NCBI RefSeq assembly: GCF_002775205.1
Contig: NC_036454.1
Location: 1,030,382 to 1,094,381 of the forward strand
DNA length: 64,000 nt
Origin: Xiphophorus maculatus
Taxonomy: Eukaryota; Chordata; Actinopteri; Cyprinodontiformes; Poeciliidae
Reading direction: 5' to 3'
Shown here: positions 57,236 to 64,000 of the stretch, in pieces
Layout: each line of letters starts with the position of its first letter
Position numbering within the stretch: position 1 is the first letter of the stretch
Made by a program: the position numbers and the translations under genes
Notes under the pieces: model-generated
Seen by the model: only the letters and a program-made list of their open reading frames with translations
Told to the model about the DNA's origin: nothing
The model's database searches: none

Positions 57236-59197
57236 ATGGGGTTCATCTTAAGATACATGAATTGGGAGTGGAAGTTTTTGCTGGGTGTGTTTCTTGAACT
57301 CAATTTGTTGGGAATGTGGGTTTTCGGAGGATCCACGAGTGGACTCATTTCCTCACAGACACTTAATCTCCGACCGAGTCTTGTCGAGTGCGGAGTGTCT
57401 TGCGGAAATGCGACTGTTCGTGTGGAGCGTTCTTTGAGTCCTCCTGTTGATAAGTGCCTCACTAAATATCGTGGAATTGAGTTGAACTATACTCTGGGTA
57501 CTGTAACTAATTACCAAATTGATCTGTGTGAGGTCATTCGTCGCTGCTGGTCGACCCCTCAATCCTGGCAGAAGACTTCTGTGTATTTGTGTGGTGATCT
57601 GACCTTCCAACGACATTGTATTACTCAGGAAAATGGGGTTCGACACTTGTGTCCCACTTGGAAATCGGCCTTCAGATGGGTGGGATCAAGTTGGAGTCCA
57701 CCGTATGCTCATAAATCTGTCACTGAATATGACAAGGTTACCATAAGACGAGGGACTTTAAGACATTCTCCACCGACGGGTAAAAATCCTTTAGTGCTAA
57801 CCATTTCCTCGATGCATGATGTTTTCTTTAAACAGTATCCGGCAGATTCAGCTGTTTATTTGACTCTAGGTGCTTCGGTTGATGATAAAGATCCACTTGG
57901 GGTTATTAAAATTAATATGGTCAGACCTGAGGGGGAGGAAGACAGGGATATGGCAATTCCGGATCAGCATGCGGCTAAGATTGATTACACAGCAGTTTCA
58001 CCATTGGACATCATTCAAACAGCGACGGGGTATAGGGAAAGAAATTTATGGCTGAATTGGATGGTGCAAACGGCTAAAGAAACTAATATTGGGAACTGCA
58101 TTGCATGTGCTACAGCTAGACCTCATTTGTATACTGAACCTGCCCCATTACATCTGGGAGATAGTTGGGGTTTTAATTGCATGCTGAGACTAACAACTGA
58201 GGCAGACCCCGTAAATTGTGATGCGCTTGCAAAAATATATCCACCTATTAATAACTATACTCAGACGGGAACTTTTCTTCCGGTTAAGGGTAAAGGTTTA
58301 TATGTGTGTTTTAATTTTACTCATCTTAAGCCCGATTTCAATCTAGGACAGATTTCTAGTGATTGGTGTAATGTTACTTTAACAGCGGCCGGAATCGGGA
58401 GTTGGGCAAGAGCTGGTCTTTATTATTTTTGTGGGGGTGATAGATTATATGTGCGTATTCCTCCTAAGACTGTTGGAGTATGTGCCATGACTCGTCTGGC
58501 TGTGCCGCTTATGGTTGTAGGAGAAAGGCTTGATCCTGTAGGACCGGAGCAGGTGCTCACCTTACAGGCTCAGGGGCACAAGAGACAGGTGCGTAATACA
58601 CGTTTTGATACTGCATTTGATTTGACTACTAATTCTCCCACTTATGTAGATGCCATCGGCGTGCCGAGGGGGGTCCCGGATCAATATAAATTGGCGGATC
58701 AAATTGCAGCAGGTTTTGAAAATATACCGGTGTTATCAGCTCTTTTTCCTATCACGCCGAATAAAAATGTTGACAGGATAAATTATGTTCATTATAATCT
58801 TTTGAGGCTAGCGAATTTGACCAGGGATGCTGTTGGGGGTTTGAAGGAGCAGTTAGCTCCTACTTCTTTAATGACAATTCAAAATCGGATGGCGCTGGAC
58901 ATGCTGTTGGCCGAAAAGGGTGGAGTCTGTTTTATGTTCCAGGAGAGCTGCTGTACTTTCATTCCGAACAATACGGCCCCTGATGGATCTGTCACTCGAG
59001 CGTTGGAAGGTTTGAGAATTTTGAGTAACACTATGCATGAACATTCAGGTATTGATGGCGGCTTGGACAGGTGGTTCTCTACTATGTTTGGTAAATGGAA
59101 AGGGATTGTTATGTCATTGTTAGTTTCGGTGGCTACGTTTGTGGCCATAATAGTCACATGCGGATGCTGCTGTGTTCCGTGTATACGCTCGGATTAG
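57236..59197 (+). CDS. env: Retroviral envelope glycoprotein, 653 aa
   Basis: Class I fusion glycoprotein: surface (SU) and transmembrane (TM) subunits. The N-terminus has a hydrophobic signal-like stretch (FLLGVFLELNLLGMWVF). SU has many NxS/T sites and a CIAC motif at about residues 288-291, the CxxC of gamma-type envelopes. A likely furin-type cleavage is RQVR, about residue 453. TM: AIGVPRGVPDQYKLADQIAA, heptad region, then CFMFQESCC (residues 565-573, CX6CC, which links covalently to CxxC). The membrane span is about 622-642 (LLVSVATFVAIIVT), then a cysteine-rich end CGCCCVPCIRSD. The tail is very short; the neighbouring frame continues (see findings). The wording near GVPRGVPD recalls, from memory only, envelope genes of percomorph fish. 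Confidence 0.92.
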   Translation: MGFILRYMNWEWKFLLGVFLELNLLGMWVFGGSTSGLISSQTLNLRPSLVECGVSCGNATVRVERSLSPPVDKCLTKYRGIELNYTLGTVTNYQIDLCEVIRRCWSTPQSWQKTSVYLCGDLTFQRHCITQENGVRHLCPTWKSAFRWVGSSWSPPYAHKSVTEYDKVTIRRGTLRHSPPTGKNPLVLTISSMHDVFFKQYPADSAVYLTLGASVDDKDPLGVIKINMVRPEGEEDRDMAIPDQHAAKIDYTAVSPLDIIQTATGYRERNLWLNWMVQTAKETNIGNCIACATARPHLYTEPAPLHLGDSWGFNCMLRLTTEADPVNCDALAKIYPPINNYTQTGTFLPVKGKGLYVCFNFTHLKPDFNLGQISSDWCNVTLTAAGIGSWARAGLYYFCGGDRLYVRIPPKTVGVCAMTRLAVPLMVVGERLDPVGPEQVLTLQAQGHKRQVRNTRFDTAFDLTTNSPTYVDAIGVPRGVPDQYKLADQIAAGFENIPVLSALFPITPNKNVDRINYVHYNLLRLANLTRDAVGGLKEQLAPTSLMTIQNRMALDMLLAEKGGVCFMFQESCCTFIPNNTAPDGSVTRALEGLRILSNTMHEHSGIDGGLDRWFSTMFGKWKGIVMSLLVSVATFVAIIVTCGCCCVPCIRSD

Positions 59198-59313
59198 GCT
59201 TATTGCAGTTTCAATTGAGAAGGGAAGCAGCGGCCCACCGCCTCCACCGCCCTATCAGATGCTTTTTCGGGGAGCTGCTGATGGGGGGGTTGTGGAGCTG
59301 GGCGGTTCTGTTT

Positions 59314-59328
59314 GAACAGGGGGAATTG
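59314..59328 (+). promoter_or_regulatory. Second, upstream polypurine-tract copy
   Basis: AACAGGGGGAATTGT at about 59315-59329 is identical to the sequence at the start of the 3' LTR (about 59436-59450), 121 bp further on. The upstream copy is not followed by LTR sequence. Confidence 0.7.
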
Positions 59329-59434
59329 TATTTGAATTGTTATTTCATTTAGTATAGTACGTAGTTTTAGTTCCTCTATTAGAATGCATAATCGATTTGT
59401 TTGTGAGGTCTGATTTATATAATTCTCAGACCTC

Positions 59435-59446
59435 AACAGGGGGAAT
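59435..59446 (+). promoter_or_regulatory. Polypurine tract
   Basis: CAACAGGGGGAAT directly precedes the 3' LTR (TGTTAAGG at 59447) and would prime plus-strand synthesis. Confidence 0.88.
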
Positions 59447-60493
59447 TGTTAAGGAATCATGGCTATTTTTGATGGTTTAATATAGTTAAGCTAATGCCAT
59501 GTGCGTATAAGTAGACCAACATTCCATTTGGACAAAAGCAGATGCAAGGCAGGAGTTCACAGATAAACATTCTTTTGGCAAGGCTGTAATTTAGACCAGC
59601 CATAAAACACAAAGCTCTTGAAAGGTTTTAAATTAGGAGGCCATAAAGAATATCTTCCCCGGCTCGCAGGTCAGAGGTCGGGGGTTTCTCAGGAGCTCAG
59701 AGTTGCATCTGGAGTTGACCACAACTTAGGAATCTTGGAAAACACTTAGTTTAATTTCTGATATACCTCTTAATATTAATAGCAATAGTGTGTTAGATTA
59801 AAATATATTACCCAAGTTACAAGTACTAATCTAGTTAAATGGAATGTATTTGAAAATGTACTAACTATGACAATATCGGAAACCAAAAGGGAATGGTTTG
59901 AATGTTATGTTTTACAAGATGAAAAAGACTTCTATCTCATTATTGTTTGTGATAAGGTAAAGATTCAAATCTTTGGAGAAGCTGACTGCAGAGGAGCAAG
60001 ATAGGTTTTGTGAAAATAACTTATAATTTTAATAACTAAAATGACTCTTGATATTTGTCATTAAAACTCAGGGGAAGGTCTAAGTTTTTTCCAAGGTAGC
60101 TCTTGGTTGGTTAAAACAGAGGTACGCCCTATTTGCATATATTAACAAAGAGAAACGCCTTCACTAGAAAAGGGAATGCTCAGTAATAAGAATTCAGACA
60201 ACTGCCCTGTTTTGCTTTTAAGCATCAGCTGTCTCCAAAGGCGCCTTTGTTCTTTTTCTTTTAATTCTTTTGTCTCAGGTAAAGAATGTACTTCTGTGTA
60301 CTCTGAAGTTTCTTGTTAAATTCATACGGTGTTTTCTATTGAATTAAACTCTGCATTTCTGTGACGTCATTGTGCCTCGCCGTCTCCTTGCCAGCCGTGA
60401 CGACATCCGCTCGCGACTCGGCGAACAGGAGGGAAAGCAGAGCCATGCTGTTTCCAAAACTTAAGCTAACCAAATAACTTTCCTTCCTTAATA
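59447..60493 (+). repeat. 3' LTR (1047 bp)
   Basis: Same ends as the 5' LTR. By-eye differences from the 5' copy: GTTAAGCTAA versus GTTAAACTAA, TACAAGATG versus TACAGGATG, ATTCAAATC versus ATTCACATC, GGTTAAAAC versus GGTCAAAAC, and one T fewer in GAAGTTTCTTG. Followed by TSD CACT. Confidence 0.95.
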
Positions 60494-60907
60494 CACTGCA
60501 TGTTTATGTCTGTTAATTAGGTTGAGATGAAACTGAACATGAAAACGGCCTTTAAACCATTCAGATACAACAGAGACACAATCAAAACGGTCAGGTGAGT
60601 TATTACCCCGCAATAACTCAGAAATAGTTCAAATAGTTTGATATATTTTTATTTCTTTCCTACTTACAGAAAGTTTCTGTTTATATCCTAGGTTTGTGGT
60701 GCATTTCTATACTAAAGAAAAAGATATAAAACTTCAAATATTTCACAAGGAGATACTAACATACATGGAAAAACCTCACATAACCTTATATTAAAGCAGA
60801 AAGTAGGCGGCCATAAGACAGGATTCAGTTATGCCACACGAACTGATCAATAGATTATTGCGAGGAAACGCAAAAGAAAAGAAAATTCCCCACGTCCCCT
60901 AGATAAA

Positions 60908-61260
60908 GCTGCGGTCCCCAACCTTTTCAGTGGCGCGGACCGGGGGGGGGGGGGGGCGTAAGTAAAGTATCGGTGGGGGGGCTAAGAAACCGCGACAGGT
61001 GAAATCCGCAAAGTAGGAACCTTTATTTTTTTTACAATTATTATGCAATAAAATATTACATAATACATTGAAACCAAAGAACAAAACCTTTTTACAGGCC
61101 CAAACATTTGTTTAACAAATAAAAAGCACTGTATAAACTTTTTTTTTTTTTTTTTTTACAAATAACTACTGTACTGTAAAATAATAATTTTAATATGAAC
61201 TGAAGGCGGATTCCCTGCCCGAATTGCGGAGATCAGCGCCGCCTCACCGCGACCTGAGTT
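60908..61260. repeat. hAT-like end and low-complexity DNA
   Basis: CGGTCCCCAACCTTTTCAGTGGCGCGGACC resembles the end of a widespread hAT family, followed by a G14 tract (60944-60957) and T19 tract (61140-61157). No matching right end was found. Confidence 0.4.
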
Positions 61261-61322
61261 ATTGGATTAGAAAGGGAGAAAATAAAAAATGGTTATGAAA
61301 AAAACAAAAAAAAAAACAAAGT

Positions 61323-63070
61323 ACCCAGATAGCACATGATGTTAAATCAACGTTGAAAAATAGTTAGAATCGTTGATTTTTGGTTGAAGTCGACAAATGA
61401 CGGTGGATCAACCATCAAACAACCATCCAATCAAACCGTTGAAACTGTGACATTGAATCAACGTTGTTTTGTGGTTGAAATCTGATCACTGAAATGCCGA
61501 AGTCTGATTAATGGTTGATATCTGGTTGAAGACGACAAATGACGGTGGATCAACCATCAAACAACCATCCACCTCTAGCCAAGTAACCAGTGTTGATACT
61601 GTGTCATTGAATCAATGTTGTTTTGTGGTTGAAATCTAATGACTGAAATGCCGATGTCTGATCAACATCTGATCAATATTGAATCAATGTCAGCTGTTTT
61701 GCCTCACCCCTTCCCCTCCTCTCCTCCTCATCAGAGCTCTGGGTCAGAGCATTTTATTACTGAGCGGGGGTTATCACATTTAAATTAAGCACTGTAGAGG
61801 ATAGTGGGTGCTGATTCCTTTCTGTACATTTTCTTACTTGTTCATAACAATTCTCACTGACTGTGTGTGTGTGATATATTGACACAAAAACATCTACAAC
61901 TTACTAAAAGGAGTGGAGCGGTCCACCCCCACCGTTTACATGAGTGGGATAGCCCAACCACACAGCTGCTTCGCTGTTGGCTTGTTGGAATATATGTTAA
62001 TTCAATGTTGAATTACCATCACAAAGGTTGCATGTTTGGTTGAGGTCGACAACTGATGGTGGATCAACTATAAAACAACCATTCAATTCTAGCCAATTAA
62101 CATCCATTGATTGAAATGCCACAATTGAATCCAGTGTTTTTCAGCACCGGCACCAGGCACACTGCCCTGCAAGTTTTAGGCATTTCCCTAATTCAGCACA
62201 CATGATTTTAATTGACATCTAATTAACAGGGTTTTGCTGAACTGAAAACACGCAGGTCAGTTTGATTGAGGACAAGGTTTGGGAAAGAACTACCCAGATA
62301 GCACACGATGTTAATTCAATGTTGAATTATTATCACAAAGGTTTCATGTATGTTTGAGGTCGACAATTGATGGTGGATCAACTATAAAACAACCATTCAA
62401 TTCTAGCCAATTAACTAATGTTGAAACTGTGTCATTAAATCAATGATGTTTTGTGGTTAACATCAAATAAATGAAATGCCGCCAACGTCGAGTCCAGTGT
62501 GTTTCAGCACTGGTCCTCCAGGCACTACAAGTTTTAGGCATTTCCCTAATTCAGCACACATGATATTAATTGACATCTGATTAACAGGGTTTTGCTGAAC
62601 TGAAAACACGCAGGTCAGTTTGATTGAGGACAAGATTTGGGGAAGAACTAGTAATCTAAATGTTCTAAAAGTGGAGGGGTGTTTCTTACACCCCTCCACT
62701 TCACTCTCACATTCTAACCCCCAACCCCTCTCCCTCCACCCTTCACCTCTCACCTGGCTTGTCTACCCCTCAACCTCCCTCCCCCTTTCTACTCTCCTCC
62801 TCTCCTCCTTTGACTCCGGGTGAAACTACTTGTATTTTTTGTGAGGGTTACTCACATTATAATTTAAGTAGTATGTGTTGGTAACATTGGGTTGTAATTC
62901 TGTCCTGTACATCTTCTTACTTGTCTGTAAATGTTATGACTGACTATGTATGTGTGATATGTTGACACAAAAACACATAGAAGTCACTAAAAGGAGTTAG
63001 GTGGTCCACCTCCCCCATTTCATGACTGGTATGTCCCAACCACATAGCCCCTTTGCAGCAGGATTGGTGC
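61323..63070. repeat. Direct duplication, period 969 bp, with smaller internal repeats
   Basis: ACCCAGATAGCACATGATGTTAA at 61323 recurs as ACCCAGATAGCACACGATGTTAA at 62292. The second copy repeats in order the GGTCGACAA.TGATGGTGGATCAAC block, a C-rich tract, and ATATTGACACAAAAACA..TAAAAGGAGT..GGTCCACC (61876 and 62958). Inside the first copy, GGTTGAAG(T/A)CGACAAATGACGG repeats at 61382 and 61522. TGAATTCAGCACACATGAT..GTTTGATTGAGGACAAG occurs at 62190 and 62550. Looks like the subterminal part of a large DNA transposon. Confidence 0.8.
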
Positions 63071-63587
63071 AACCTGTTTCTGAATTTAATTATTCAACCC
63101 CCAGCACTTTTGTGGTAAGTGTGGCCAATCTACCTTGATCTTAACCTATTTATTATAAACCAACTGCATTGTGTTGCGCTTAAGTTGCAGCTTGGTAGGG
63201 AAATAAGCAGTGATGGCATAATTATGTTGAAAAACTAACTTTAAATCAGATTTTGATAACACTAAAGTTGGGTTGTACACTTTGTGAGGTCTCAGGATGC
63301 TTGGTCCTGCTATAGTGAGGCATTTGCTTATGCTGGTATTTTAAAATGAACAGTAACTTTCGCATTATAATAATTGCCTTTCTTGATATGGATCTAATTG
63401 TACAAATATGTTTCGGCTTGTTTCATCTTGCATATTAAAATGCAGCATCTTATTCTGAATCTCTTCATCTCCTTTTTTTATTTTTCCAGCTATATTTAAA
63501 TATAACAGCTTTAAAGAAAGAAGACAATTGTAGGTAAACAGGTGCAGTTTGTCTACATTAGAGTAAAGCACCACCACACTCTTTAAG

Positions 63588-64000
63588 ATGTCGGCTTCTT
63601 CTCGGGCTAAAAGACGTAGAGTTAACAAATTATTGAAAGAGACAGAGCAGCAAATCCTCACCGAGTATAAGTTAATAGTTAATGCTAATCCAAGGAAGAA
63701 ACAGAAGAAATATCATGTTGCAGCCTCTTGTCAGTGCAGGTTGGATGTACTACCTTGTCAAGATATTTCAGACTTGCCACTAAACAGACGACTAACTATC
63801 AGTGCTGTGAATGAAAATACTGACTTGCCAGGTGAGTCAGAAGCACATTTTGAAAGTATAGTGGAGGATGAGCTTGACAGTGATGACAATAATGATTTGC
63901 TCAGGATAAGTTTAAAGTATTGGGCAACATCCTATTCAATCTCTCTGGTTGCACTGTCATCTTTGCTGTCTATTTTGACAATGTTTCACCCTACTGTTAA
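63588..64000 (+). CDS. Partial ORF running off the window, probable transposon protein
   Basis: ATG at 63588 opens a frame with no stop to the window end (137 codons). It starts with a strongly basic stretch (SSRAKRRRVNKLLKETEQQ), has a C-x-C pair (ASCQCRLDVLPC), an acidic region (VEDELDSDDNNDL), and then LRISLKYWATSYSISLVAL, the L..WA....I...L..LL pattern I associate with fish transposon proteins of EnSpm/CACTA or Kolobok-like elements (uncertain recollection). A TTTTTTTATTTTTCCAG tract (63473-63489) upstream is a possible acceptor. The 969 bp duplication just upstream supports a mobile-element origin. Confidence 0.5.
   Translation, partial: MSASSRAKRRRVNKLLKETEQQILTEYKLIVNANPRKKQKKYHVAASCQCRLDVLPCQDISDLPLNRRLTISAVNENTDLPGESEAHFESIVEDELDSDDNNDLLRISLKYWATSYSISLVALSSLLSILTMFHPTV

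Larger units (their letters stand above)
48158..60493 (+). mobile_element. Young class I (gamma/epsilon-like) endogenous retrovirus, full structure
   Basis: LTR - PBS - leader - gag - (UGA) - pol - env - PPT - LTR, 12.3 kb. CACT occurs directly outside both LTRs (48154-48157 and 60494-60497), a 4 bp TSD. By eye the LTRs differ at four substitutions and one 1-nt indel. gag and pol are open and in one frame; env is open. Class I features: readthrough-type gag-pol join, a proline-tRNA-like PBS, CxxC in SU with CX6CC in TM, and GPY/F wording at the integrase end. Unusual: an extra domain between protease and RT, leader tandem repeats and a repeated polypurine tract. Confidence 0.95.
46837..60899. 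mobile_element. DNA transposon with about 45 bp TIRs, split by the provirus
   Basis: Left end GGGGACATGGGAAAAAAAATA, then TTTTGCGTTACCTCGCAA (46837-46878). The right end, read on the minus strand, is GGGGACGTGGGGAATTTTC.. then TTTTGCGTTTCCTCGCAA (60899-60858). Both are flanked by TA (46835-46836 and 60900-60901). Without the provirus the element is about 1.7 kb. No transposase is recognisable; the open frame at 47059-47547 has no known domain. A TA target suggests the Tc1/mariner group, but TIR wording alone cannot settle it. Confidence 0.65.

Noticed and set aside
60908..61260. Complete hAT element after the TIR element
   Set aside because: Only one end-like sequence is visible; homopolymer tracts follow and no inverted partner or TSD was found.

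Overview
The window is eukaryotic: intron-split genes, CpG-poor intergenic DNA and dense interspersed repeats. Rex3 retrotransposons, a Tx1-clade LINE, tRNA-derived SINEs, a gamma/epsilon-like endogenous retrovirus (ERV) and the olfm1-pierce1 neighbourhood point to a teleost, probably a spiny-rayed one. That last placement is inference; species cannot be read from the sequence.

Layout. 236-5133 is a complete 4.9 kb DNA transposon: 17 bp terminal inverted repeats (TIRs), a 4 bp target-site duplication (TSD) and an intact five-exon gene on the minus strand for a 779-residue DDE-transposase-like protein. Its ends carry an array of an unusual odd palindrome. 5.1-15 kb holds repeats: a hAT element with perfect 8 bp TSD, SINEs, and a decayed Penelope-like element split by a solo LTR. 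15.2-29 kb carries five exons of olfm1 (noelin-1) on the minus strand; its large introns hold two tail-to-tail Rex3 copies. 34.8-36.6 kb is a Tigger/pogo-like relic with a nested solo LTR. 37.6-38.4 kb is a complete three-exon pierce1-like cilium gene (minus).

38.7-44.57 kb is an almost intact Tx1-clade LINE sitting exactly inside a (TC)n microsatellite, its ORF2 broken by a hAT MITE with perfect TSD and by one stop codon. 46.84-60.90 kb is a TIR element into which a young 12.3 kb provirus has inserted. The provirus has nearly identical LTRs, a CACT TSD, gag and pol in one frame separated by UGA, and env. Its Pol contains an extra region between protease and reverse transcriptase with two HxT/S motifs, resembling a 2H phosphoesterase; this is the most surprising item in the window. 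The last 2.7 kb is a 969 bp-period duplication followed by an ORF that runs off the window, probably the 5' part of another DNA transposon.

Host content is therefore olfm1 and pierce1, with one weak extra exon candidate; most of the rest is mobile DNA, much of it nested, so insertion order can be read directly. Exon joins are my manual calls from GT/AG sites and phase, not from transcripts. Base-level statements were made by eye.
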